Below, in pieces: positions 50,062 through 61,600 of a stretch of DNA of 64,000 nt. Each line of letters starts with the position of its first letter. Within the stretch, counting starts at the first letter, position 1. The notes beneath the pieces were generated by a model that had not been told where the DNA came from, searched no databases, and was given only the letters and a program-made list of their open reading frames with translations. The position numbers and the translations under genes were made by a program. The stretch comes from Pholis gunnellus (lineage: Eukaryota > Chordata > Actinopteri > Perciformes > Pholidae): contig OU342808.1 of assembly GCA_910591455.2 (NCBI GenBank), positions 23,054,714 to 23,118,713 of the forward strand. The letters are read 5' to 3'.

Positions 50062-50520
50062 CAACGGCTCGAAACAGAACGCACTCTTCTTCGTGAGTTT
50101 TTTGCGTCTTCTTCTTCTTATTATTTTGAAATCCCGGTAGATTGGTTGCCGTGAGACACTATACTGCCCCCTATAGTTCAGTGTTGATTACTGCATTCCC
50201 ACTGGTGCAGTCAAATGTTGTAAAAATTAAAAAGAAACTTCAATCTTCAAAAGACTCACAAAGAAGAATCCTGTCAAGTCTCGTGAAGCGGGAATTTGCA
50301 GCCCACTGTCACGGACTGGTAAATTACATTTCACTATATTTGAAACATGAACCGTTTGCTTATTATTTAGCCCGCTAGTGCGGCTACTTTACTGTGTTAG
50401 CTGGTGGCTAACGAAACCGTTCATAATCAATGCTGATGCTAATCAGGCTAATTGCTGATTTGTGTACTGTTGACATGTTTTAACCAGCGATAAACACATG
50501 GTTCTCGGTCAGTTATTGGG

Positions 50521-50780
50521 GATAATAATAATAATAATAAATAATAATAATGCATTTTATTTGAAGCGCACTTTTCATTCAGAGAATCTCAGAGTGCCAC
50601 AGAGCCAGTACATAGTTAAAAACATAGTTAAAACATAGTAAAAACATATTGTAATAAAAAAAACTAATAAACATAAGCACAATAGAGAACAGTGAAAGAA
50701 CAGAAACACAAAAGAAATAGCTGACCCTGATTTATCAGAAACGCCTTCCTGAATAAAAAGGTTTTTAGGCCAGTCTTAAT
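50521..50780. mobile_element. Dispersed repeat with (AAT)n head (GCATTTTATTTGAAGCGC type)
   Basis: A run of AAT triplets (about 50523-50551) leads into GCATTTTATTTGAAGCGCAC followed by TCAGAGTGCCACAGAGC. This resembles the antisense 3' end of a common fish LINE, whose tail normally reads (ATT)n. Family assignment is uncertain. The stretch from 50.8 to 52.0 kb holds only short chance ORFs. Confidence 0.5.
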
Positions 50781-52039
50781 ATATGATGTTATTGATTACA
50801 CAAAGTTTGAATAAAAAAACCACCGCTGAATAAACTAATAATAAACCTTAGACATATACAAAATAATAAAAAAAAAATATGCAGTTGTTTGTTGTCTACT
50901 GTACTGTCTTGACAAGTAGATTAAACATTATTTACATGTTTTCACCTCCCGCAGAAATGTAACCGTCAACAAAAATCCCCACAAAACGAAGGAATTAGCT
51001 TGTCATTTTAGCCAGCTAGATTTGTGTTCATTTGCAAGTTGTTATTTCAACGTTTGGTACTTTACTTAAGCAGCTAGCTGGCTATAGAGCTGCAGTTGAC
51101 AATCATTTCTAACATTGATTAATCTAATGTTTTATTAATGGGGAAAAATCACTATTATTATATCCATCATAATGTATCAGATGTGAACAATATTTAGATC
51201 CCTGGTTTTGTCCGACAAGCGGTCCAACACTTGGAGAAATTACATTTTCAATCATATCTGATAAACAAAAGCATAAAATCCTCACATTTGGACCTCTTAG
51301 TTCTACGCTTAGTTTGTCTAGTCGGCTGTTAAAGACGCAGCAGCACTCTTCTTGATATTGTCTTCTTGTCAGTATTAGTACATTGGTCTCACTTAAACCA
51401 ACAATATGCTGACAATAAACCAAACAACAAAATGTAAAAAAGATCTGTTTAATAGCTGTTGGCCTCCAGTCAGAGGCTCAGTGGTCAATACACGACCTCT
51501 TCCTCTTTACTTTTTTTAATGTCATTTCTGGCTTTTAAGAGAACGTAGCACTCTGAGGGAGAATCAGCCACAGTGCGTGCACTCCTCCTTGGACTCAAAG
51601 ACCTCTTCAGACAATTTAAGGCATCACCTTGTAACCTGTGTTGGGAATTTTTCCCTATTCTGAAGGGGGAGCTGGGCAAGAAACAAGAGGAGCACCATGT
51701 GCCGGGGTGAAACCACACCCTCCTCCACTCTTCCCTCCATCCCTCTCTCTCTATATATAAAAAGATAACGCAGAATACGTCAATCACGAGCCTGTTGATT
51801 GAACAGCAGCACTGGATCTGGGTCTCTGTGAGATAGAAAAGCAGACATGTTTTGACATAAATCTCCAGCCGGTTCAGAACAAAACAAACACGTCACATGA
51901 AATGTTCAATTATGTGCGCTCGAGCTACGCTTTTGTGTGGTAAAAATACTTTATGATATTTCAGCGAAGGACAATGAGTGAGGGAGCCAAACATGTTGTG
52001 CAAAGAATACGTGGTGTGCAGCTTAAATAAGAAACAAGT

Positions 52040-52343
52040 GCACTGCATGAGTTGGAAATTATAAATATGAATTACAAAGAAACATGCAGTACAGTTATTA
52101 GGGAAACGTTTTTACAATATCTCAAATAAAAGTACACAATGCAGGAAAATGCACCCTGTAAGTAGTACACAATGATATACTGTATTACTAGATTATCATC
52201 ACTGATGTGTAAGTATAGTTGTATTGATGTAGTTAGCCTATTATACTGCTGGACAGTATAATCTACACTCAAACAAAGTACAAGTACCTCAAATCTGTAC
52301 TTGAGTTAGTTTACTTAGTTACATTCCACCCCTGTGTGTATAT
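52040..52343. mobile_element. hAT-like MITE remnant, inverted
   Basis: It ends GTACTTGAGTTAGTTTACTT then AGTTACATTCCACCCCTG. The complement (CAGGGGTGGAATGTAACTAA GTAAACT...) matches the start of the same fish hAT-derived family as at 15911. The other end is not clear. Confidence 0.45.
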
Positions 52344-52828
52344 ATGTGACTTTCTGGTGAAAAGGGACGTTTTTAAGGAGCTTTGTAAAGGTAAACAAAA
52401 GGTTTAAGGTATAACAAAGATAGATAGCATATAACTAACTGAACAATGAATAAATGGATAAAGGTGGTTATTCAAAGGTAATCCCCAGACATTCAAATAT
52501 TAATAAATAAAAACGTAAACATATGATTTTCATTTTGCCTTTATCTTTATTTCCATTTTATAATGACGGTGGTCGTTCCCGCTTTTCACCGCTGGGTGCC
52601 GCCAAAACACTCAATAACGCCAAAAACACTTCATGCGATGTCCCGACGATAATAGAGGAACTGGTTACGTTTAGAGCCTTCTTTTTTAATGGGTAAATGC
52701 AAATAAGCCTGAGCTCATATTTCATGAACCGTTAAATCCCCTTTTACGCGACCGTCCTTTTATTGATCTCCAGTGGAGACAGAAATAGAGGACGGATAAG
52801 GGCGATTTCCGTTTTAAGGTCACAGGTT

Positions 52829-52914
52829 TACCTCCACCACCACGGGGAAAGCCTCTGTAGACTCGTAACAAGAGCAAATGTCTTTGTCCGCTGTTAAAAA
52901 AGCATCTTGACTCA
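52829..52914 (-). other. Possible orphan exon
   Basis: The minus strand has an acceptor-like TTTGTTTAG, an open frame reading MSQDAFLTADKDICSCYEST, and a donor GTAAAC. I recognise no domain. It may belong to the broken USP locus, to an unrelated gene, or be chance. It is recorded because the splice signals bracket it neatly. Confidence 0.2.
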
Positions 52915-53027
52915 TATAATCTCTAAACAAATACTTTCTTTCCAGTAACTCGTAACTGACTCGTCACTTTCTGCCAGCGCATCGCAGCTGCGTGGCTCCG
53001 TCAGGTGTGCGCTGCAGGGGAAGTATG

Positions 53028-53873
53028 CAGAGATGGGCAAAAATACATCAAAATGTATTTTGATACAAAATACAAAATGCCCCCAAATAAATGTATTACA
53101 ACAAAATACTGGTGCCAGAAAATGTAACAAAATACATGTATTTTGTATTTAAAATATAGGAAATATTTTTTTTCTGGATTTTCCGTTTTCTCACAATGTG
53201 GTATAGCAGAGCATTCAGGTTTATATAATGTACACAAAGCTCTGGTGAACCCCACAAACGGGAAGAACAGTCACAGAATGTCAGTGTAACTAAGCAAAGC
53301 TATTAAAAGACAACAACTTGATTATGTATATATATATTTTTATTAATGGGACTTAACAGCCCATAAACTTTGGCTTTGTATCAACAAGAACATATTCATC
53401 ACATATGACATACAAGCTCCCAATCTCCCTCTTCCTATAGCTAGCTACTCGACTGATAAGTTAACTTGCTAAACACTGGCTATGCACTAGCCTAGACCGC
53501 ATGCTAGCGTCATTAGCATGTTGGCATCGATGGCTAGCTTGATATTATAACCATCACCATGTATATACAATAGGCTATGTAGCCAGACCCAGACATGAAT
53601 TATACATCAAGCTAGTTGACATCTGTCACACTCAGATACAATATTTACCTCGGCAGACAATCCGTTGAACTTGAAGATCTGAAGACTGAACTCGTGAACT
53701 GTTTTTTGATTCGTGGAGAAAGTATTTTGAGTATTTTAAATACAAAATTAAGTATTTTGTTACAAATTACGTTCGACTTTTAATCGGCCCTATCAAATAC
53801 AAATTACTAAATACTCAAAAGTAATTGAAATACGTATTTCAAAGACAAGTATTAGAAATACTGCCCATCTCTG
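53028..53873. mobile_element. 846-bp nonautonomous hAT-like transposon with CAGAGATGGGCA ends
   Basis: The left end is CAGAGATGGGCA and the right end is its exact complement TGCCCATCTCTG (12/12). Beyond them, sub-terminal AAATACA/TGTATTT motifs recur in inverted order. This is a well-known hAT-type element of fish. No 8-bp target duplication is visible (left GAAGTATG, right TGTGTGCG). It contains no transposase frame. The right end lies 20 nt from the donor of the USP-like Cys-box exon. Confidence 0.75.
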
Positions 53874-53893
53874 TGTGTGCGGAGGTGCTGTAC

Positions 53894-54037
53894 CTGAACA
53901 GGTCAGCTGAGGGGTGTGAACGCCACATCATCTGCTGCCCGTGGATCTCCTCAACGAAAGGTCTCTGCGCCAGGAGGGCTTGAAGTGTGGCGTTCATGTA
54001 GCAGGTCATGACGGCAGCTTCTTCCTCAAACTCCACA
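53894..54037 (-). pseudogene. USP37-like deubiquitinase, Cys-box exon (degenerate)
   Basis: A 144-nt exon between an ATCATCAG acceptor and a GTACAG donor encodes MTCYMNATLQALLAQRPFVE and then IHGQQMMWRSHPSADLFR. TCYMNATLQ is the catalytic Cys box of USP-family deubiquitinases. The usual GLPNLGN before TCYMN is absent; the open frame reads EFEEEAAVM, while another frame reads KKLPS, as if a small deletion shifted the frame. The exon lies downstream, in transcript sense, of the fragment carrying the later HEFL box. Confidence 0.7.
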
Positions 54038-54373
54038 CTGATGATAAAGAAAAACACAGATGTTTATTCTAATGTGTGGTCCAGTATATATGGTTGTTGT
54101 TGTTGTTGTGTTTTCTTATTATTTGATCATTGTTTTGTGTAGTTATTTACAGACTGAAAACAATATTTAAAATGTAACTGAAAAAGAAAAGATGTGAGTA
54201 AAGGTAAAATGCCACGTCAGGCTCCTAATCTAGCAACTCACTTGATTGCGTGAGTGTTAAAAAAGAATGACACAGAGATATTAAGTTAAAGGGTTTCACA
54301 CTTAGGTTTCCTGCCACACCTGTACATCTCTACACCCAAAGCATAAAACCGTCTGTGGTTGTGCATTTCATAC

Positions 54374-54530
54374 CCTTTGCAGGTCCTGGTGCTCAACATC
54401 TGGAAGGCGGTGTGAGCATTGACCGGGCAGGAGTAACTGTAGCTCATGTTGACTGCTGTCGTCTGCAGGTCGGGGACAGAGACGTCAGGTTGTCCAGAAC
54501 ACAGCTGAGGAACTCGTGGGCGAAGTATTC
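54374..54530 (-). pseudogene. USP37-like deubiquitinase, HEFL-box exon with frameshift
   Basis: The minus strand reads EYFAHEFLSCVLDNLTSLSP, matching the conserved QDAHEFLxxxLD segment of USPs with Phe in place of the Asp. One base is then missing, and the homologous frame continues DLQTTAVNMSYSYSCPVNAH and FQMLSTRTC, before a GTATGA donor. Read straight through, the first frame hits a stop soon after SLSP. No convincing acceptor precedes the fragment. Confidence 0.7.
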
Positions 54531-54559
54531 AAGTGTTGTGTATTGTCATTGAAAAGCGT

Positions 54560-56600
54560 ACTAACTTTCTGACTGTCGTCCAAAAACTCTTGGTTGAAAT
54601 CGGCGACAGTACTTTTAAATCAGGTTTTAACTTTAAAATTACCTTTTAATTAAGGTCAGTGTAGGGATGACAAATGTTCGCAGCAATATGTGTATTCTAG
54701 TAGTGTAGAATGTGTCAGAATGACATCATTCAGTATTCACAGTTATATCACAGTTCCAGAACTTAGAACCAGTTAATAAGTAGGTGAAAGTTCACCAGGT
54801 CAAAAATATATATATAAACAAACTTAAACAGAGATTACGATATATTCAGGGAAATATATAAAAATAATAAATAAATGATTATAAAATTGCAATTTTTTGT
54901 TGTTTTTGAGGTTCCAAACGCACTTTTTTGATAGTATCCAAAGTATTAAAAAAAATACATTATGTGTACATCCACTGTAAAAAAATGAAGTAATAGTATA
55001 ATACAGATCCCAAATGCAGTGTGTTTTCCCCTTGAAGCACCCCTACCTGTATCTAAGAAAAGCTGAGACCCCCCCCCCCCCCCCCCCCCCCCCTATTCTC
55101 TGATATCATCACCCAAAAAAGCAGCAAATTCACAAACAACACCCTCAATTGAAACAAATTCACCTCAGAACAGACTAACACTGGCGCAGCTTCGTGATCT
55201 TTGACCCCAAGTTGGGAACCACTGCCCAAATAAATCCTGTTCCTCTCCCTCTTGAGTCAAAGCGACGTGTTTCAGTGTGGATATTTCACATGAACCTGAA
55301 TTCCTGAGCTCTGTGTCTTACATGAAAAGTGTAGGAATCATCTCACCCAGTGATACATGGATCTGAAATCACGACTATTAGCTTCAAATATTACAGAATG
55401 TGTTCATCTTGCAGTGCTGGTAGTTTACTCAGACCCGCGGCGATGTAATGTAATGTGCACTCGTGCACTGCGCCATTTATGTCAGGACATGTACCAAAAT
55501 AAACACGAGGCGAAGTTTTGTCAGATGTATATATAAGTGTAGTCCCTGGGCAGGCAGACAGAACACGACGACAAAATGCTACAGATACCAACTGACATTT
55601 ACAATAAATCTCATATTGTCGTTGCTATCATTCAGCCCAGCGGCAAAGACTTTATAGAAACCACTGTCACTCTTACTGTTAGCTACCTTACGCTAACTAG
55701 CATCACTCAAAACACTGGATGTCGGTCGTTTTTCCTCAAAACACCGCTTCTTACACTTTTATCATGTGTTTGAAATTATGAGTGTACACCATTCTCATAT
55801 TAATAATAACAAGTTATCTCCCAGTAAAAACAAACTCTTATTTTTTTCTTTCTGGCAAATAAATTGAGCTAAATGTTTCAACCCCATCTGTGCTTCAGTC
55901 TCGGTTTAAAGCTCAACGTTGCTGTTCACCTGATGGATAGCTAACCTTGCTAAGGCTACTTGAGCTCGAGCTAGCTAACTTCACAGAGCTAGCTCAAATA
56001 TCAGCAACCTAATGTAACGAAACAGACCAAGTGAAACATTATCTGAGATGTAAACAGTTCAATAATCATGAAGACAAAACAATAATGGAGACTTTCGGGT
56101 GATAAGCTTAACTTTATGTTGCTCAGAAGGATGAACTGAAGCTGTTGTGTCCAAAGTCACATTCAGGAGCAGTTGGTCATGTCTTGTCACTCAAAAGTGA
56201 CTTTTAGGCAATAAGCAGTTTGAATAATAAAACATATATATCATCATTACAGACACGTTAACCTACAATAGTACGATGTAGATGGATTGAGGTTCACTGA
56301 ACTTGTATAGAGAAGTATGTATCCACCTCTTCTGTTAGTCTGCTGTTATTGTTAATTTATGGCATTAACTGTTAATTTACGGCATTCACTGTTAATTTAT
56401 ATGCGAAGGATGAACATTGATGTGACAGTTGTTATGAAATACTGTAAGATACCGTTGAAAATCCACAATAAATTCACAGCAATTCGTTCCAGGGTATTAT
56501 ATCTCCTCTTAGCTTTAGAAATTCAGAATAAGAGAAGTACTGGCAATTGTTTTTTTTCCCCCTACTTTATGCTCTGGCTGCGTGGATTTAGGACCTTGAG
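54560..56600. other. Intergenic stretch upstream of tesc
   Basis: No gene is supported. It holds a 25-base C run (55069-55093), short chance ORFs and AT-rich sequence. Near 56,341-56,400 a 20-bp unit (CTGTTAATTTACGGCATTCA type) is repeated about three times. Confidence 0.5.
55069..55093. repeat. Poly-C run (25 bases)
   Basis: C25 in the intergenic region between the USP remnants and tesc. Confidence 0.9.
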
Positions 56601-56623
56601 GATACCAGTTGTTTCCCTGACGC

Positions 56624-56641
56624 CAGCAGCAGCAGCAGCAG
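56624..56641 (+). repeat. (CAG)n in the tesc 5' leader
   Basis: Six CAG units about 95 bp upstream of the tesc start, with a second short run (CAGCAGCAGCAGCGCAG) at about 56656. Both are probably within the 5' UTR. Confidence 0.7.
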
Positions 56642-56735
56642 TCTACAGCGTGATACAGCAGCAGCAGCGCAGAAAAGTTGAGCCAGTCGAACCAGATTTT
56701 GCGCACGGACTCACCACACCGGTGGATCAGGCGCG

Positions 56736-58600
56736 ATGGGAGCTTCGCAGGCGCACCCCGAGCACAAGTACCAGGACCTGGTGGATAAAACAGGGTGTAA
56801 GTAGTACAACTCTTCTGTATTAAGACTATTGAGAAGTGCTGATTCAGTGTACGAAGCTGGTGTATTATCGTTCAGTTTTGAGGTGTAAAAGTCTGGTGGA
56901 AGTGACACAATGAAATAAAAGATAATACAGATGAAGGGACAAATGGAAACCTTTGCCATTGCAACCTGTGATATTTACAGAGTAAAATGCTGCTGGCATC
57001 AGCAAACGAGGTAACACCTTATCATGTAAACGCCACCCGTTAAACAAATACATGTAATTCAGCTTCACATTGATTTAAAGCTGGTAACACCAGTAGTTTT
57101 TTATTAAATTGCTATATGCTTGCTTATATATTTAATAGACAATCCATTATATGAGATTACTATTTTTGTAGCTCCATTCATTTGTGTTGAAATAATTCGT
57201 GGGGGCCATGAGTTGGTCCAACTGCAATAAACGCACTTTCAACAGAACGTATTTACTGTCATAAACCTCTCTCACTTCCTCCCATACTGTATGTGAGGCC
57301 ATGAAAGAAATGAAACAACAAGCAGACAGAAACAGCAGAAGTGTGTAGATCTATTTTTAGAAAGGACAGGATTCTGATGTGAAGCTTTTTGCATGCAGTG
57401 GCATGCAGAGTTTGAGCAGCAGGGATAAGGTTTTTATCCCAAGCTGAGGCCAACTTTATTGATTCTACTATGGGTGAGACTTTGAACTATTTTATTGCCT
57501 TCATTTCCTCAAGGTGGGTCTTGGACCCCATCTCATTCTGGACTCAGTGTTTTCTTTTTTTATGGTTATGTCTCTTCTTGACGCTCTGATGAAATGTTTC
57601 ATTGCACTCACACGTCCTGGTGGTAGAGCACAGACCAACTATTCTATTGTTGTTGTCTTTTACGCTCTAATAATTGCTCCATGGTATTATTGTCGTTAAT
57701 TTTGTGTTGATCCTGCACATGTAATAGAGACGCCGCCCACTCCGACATACAAACTTGTTTCTGCATGAGGCTGTTGTTTGTCTCTGCATATTCTTCACCC
57801 CACACTCAGCAGCTGCAGTTGCTACTGAAAACACCCTCTTAGAACTACTGGAAAAAAGGTCAAAATAAACACAATGTTTTTACCGAAACAATTGAAAATG
57901 CCAAACCCATGTGCAGGAGGAGCCAGATTATGATGTGTGAACCTTTCAGTGTGTGCTCACTAGTGAGCTAATGATTAAAGGAACCCTTTGAAATGGCATA
58001 AAAAGACAATCGCAGTACAACACGATTGTTGTATGCTTGTTTGCTTTTCCAATAAACCGATAGCAGAGAGAGTCTCAGAGAGTACTTGATTAGATTAATA
58101 CAAACAAATCTCACTGTTTAATCATAATCCAGTATATTACAATTAAATGAAAATCAAGAAAACATTGAACAACAACCGCGATCTTCTGTTTATTATTACG
58201 TTGGACGTCGCTAAAAAACAATTGATGTAGTTTGCGAGGCCTTCTGTTGGGTGTGGAGTAATTATGGGTGTATCATTGGCATACTCTCATGTTGTTGGTG
58301 TTTGTTTCTTTGCAGTTTCACTGGAACAGATCAAAAACCTTTCCAAAAGATTCCAGCAGCTGAGTGGAAATGAAGAGACAATAAGGTAGTTTAAAAAAAT
58401 AAATCCAACATGTGACAAAGCTCTGCTGGTAAGCTACACGTGGTTTGAATGGAAACCATTCAGCATTTTGCATCACCACTAAAGAGGAAATACTCCCTGC
58501 AAGGTGACTGGAGTTATGAATTGTGGGCATTTCTGGCATCACTGGCACCGACACAAACGAGCAACATGTCGATGCATAAAGGACACAGCTGACACACACT

Positions 58601-58631
<31 letters not shown>

Positions 58632-61600
58632 ACACACACAAACAGCCAAAGTGGCATGCTGGTAGTTACAGATCACAAGTTCCTTCCCTTTAAAAGGAAA
58701 GCGGTAACACGTGTTGTACATAGCAGGTATTTATTTACAATTTGCTTTCATTTTACTTCCCATAAATAACATCCAGGGTTATTGCAGCATGCTGGTACTG
58801 TCCGTTTTATGTTAATGGATTTTCTATTGTCGCACTGCAGTAGAGAAAACTTGGAGAGCATACCAGCCCTCGCCAACAACCCAATCAGAGAGCAAATTAT
58901 TGGAGCTTTCTTTGATAAAAGGTGAGTGCAGTCATATTACACCACACCCTCTCTGTCCACCAACTGATATTGGCACTATCGGGATTTTGTGAAAAGTAGA
59001 CCTACCAGTCTTCATTATTATTACTTGTAAAAGATGACATTTCTCAACCAACTTGTATGGTAAATATTAAATATAAGATATTAGCCTGATGGAAGTTTCT
59101 TCCTGACAACAACTGCATAAACACAATCTGTAAATGCTGTGTTGTTTTATGATTTTGTTATGTGGTGAATAATAATTCCTAATGTTTCTAAATTAAAACC
59201 TAATTTGAGAGAGTACTTTCACATTATGGAACATATTCTCATTACCTTTCTTGCCGAGAGTTAGATGAGAAGGCCGATACCACTCTCATGCTTGTACATT
59301 GAGTAGGAAGTAGGTTAGCGTTAAGACTGAAAACGAGGGGAAACAGCTAGCTAGCTAGCTAACCATAACTCTACTTACATTTTGTTAGGTTAGCTTCATA
59401 TTTACCTTACAGACACAAGAGGGATTCTATTCTGTTAAAGACATAAGGTATCTGTGTCTTCTGAAATTAAATAAGTGTAGTGGGTCACCTTTACTATGAA
59501 AGGTTTTGAGTAGCATTAGTTAGCATAGTAGCTACAGGCTAGTTGGTGAGCTAACTGATGGATGGATCATTTCAATTTGTGAGTTTTAAGGTGCGTTAAC
59601 CACAGGGATGTCAACCTCTTGAGAGTTTAGTGCTTTCATCTGTTTGTTGAGTCAAATGAAAACAATGCCGTTCAAACATTAGCAGCACAAAATGCCTCTT
59701 GTACTGAGATGGCTGATAATGTGGGTTTCAGTCTCCCTTCTCTAGAAATGTGTAATCCACAAATTAATTAAAGGATACAACATCTGACTGCGTGATTTAT
59801 GGTTGCAAAGAGACAGTTGTTGACATTGTAAAACCAGCACTTCTTCACGTTTGGAAAGCCTAACACGGCAAACCACAATATGAACTGTCCAATAAACAAA
59901 CTGTCAGTTCACATGACTTTTGTACACAAAATTGAACACAAGTCATGTGCACAATGGGAACATAAATGCACTAACACCTGACTAAATCATTTGAGAAAAT
60001 GAGATTCTTTGGGCATCATCGACCCCATATAATCAAATGATCAAAATGTCATATTTTCAGGGCAAATGTCAAGATCTTTCAAAAACAGAACACTTGCAAT
60101 CTGCATATGGTCTAATTACAGTTAGGCCACTTGAGAAAATTGTTGTTGGAGCCACGTTGCTTGAATTTTGTTTCATAATTCCTAAACCTCGATGTGTGAC
60201 CCAGGAACCAGCATCAGGTAGCGGTGGGCTCCTGCGAGGAGATTGGCTTCGAGCAGTTCCTCATGGTCATGTCCCACTTCCGCCCTCCAACCTTGAAGAC
60301 GACGGTGGAGGAGAAGGAAGCTATGAGGAAAGAGAAGCTTCGCTGTAAGACACTTCACTTTAATAACAGTATTAGATACAATCAGATGTACCTGTTGGGT
60401 AAGATTCTCAGCCGTTAGTCTACGACAAAAGCTTTCGTCTCCCGTGTCTCCCTTATGTCGTGTGCCTCAATTACAAAATACCAGGAAAAAGGCGCCATCC
60501 AGTGTAGACAACACATCGGTGATGTGATGTTATTCCTATCACCACTGATATGCCTCGAAGAGTGTGGCGATGCATGTGTGAGCACCGGATCTCTCACTGC
60601 ATGTCGGCTATCTCATTGGAGAGGCGTGTAGGTATTCTCGGCTCGGTTGGGAACAGGGCCAGAACAGCAGCTTCACAATCCCACCTGTCACAAGTAGAAT
60701 GGGATCATTTGTAGTCACCAAGTCAGGACCCCAAATTAGCCTCAGATATCATCAAGCCATTAGATTATACTCGGTTTATGTAGATTCATTCCAGGATGAA
60801 GACATTTACATTTGAGGTTTGTCTTCTTCCCCTCAACCATAGATTGCTAAACCGAGATTGTACACATTCCTGAACAAATTTGTTTATTCAAATTAAAACA
60901 AATGTACAGACAGAATGAGGCCATTGTCAGGTGTTCCAGGTAAGATATCATTTGGGTATGTCCTCAGCCGACTCTTACGCTTTAGATGCTATTCAAACAA
61001 GTTAGACTCACTTTGTTTCAAGTCATTCCTGATTCATGCGGTTGGGACTACCTGACCTAACTCATATGATAATAGATGAGTGTTGTGCTGTACTTGATGG
61101 GTGCATTAAGGACACAGGATGCATATAAAATGTGCAGAGTGGACAGTGCTAAATGCAGGTGGCAGGAGGGACAGATTAGGGGGATTAGTGCCAATTTGTG
61201 CCCTGGGTCGTCCAAGCAGGTAAATCTTGCAATGCATAACATCTACTTAGCCGACTAATAGCAGCCATGGCCCTGTCTCACAGTGCAAAATATCTGTAGC
61301 GCCATTGGTTTGTAGTCTTCTGAGGGAAGAATTCTCTCTTGCTAAATTTCTCTTTTTATTTGTTGTTAAAAAATATTACGACCAAAAATAACAATGACAT
61401 TTTGAGTTTAAAAGAAGCCACAGTTTTTGGCCTAGGAGGCTGACATTTGGCATGGAGGTCAAGTGTTACACAACAAAAACAGTTATGTAAAATGATTCAA
61501 AACATTTACTCACGTACTGTACATGAGTTCAAATTAGTAGCGTTTTGTCACATTTCAGCTTATGAGTTGTCACCAAAAACTATTTAAGGCCCAAATAAGT

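Noticed and set aside
51485..51787. 100-codon minus-strand frame ending KSKEEEVVY
   Set aside because: Considered as a USP-locus exon because of an acceptor-like CTTGCCCAG and charged C-terminus, but no family match and frames are inconsistent.
56359..56823. 154-codon open frame, plus strand
   Set aside because: Crosses the tesc 5' leader and first exon in a different frame from the tescalcin start; low-complexity alanine run from the CAG repeats.
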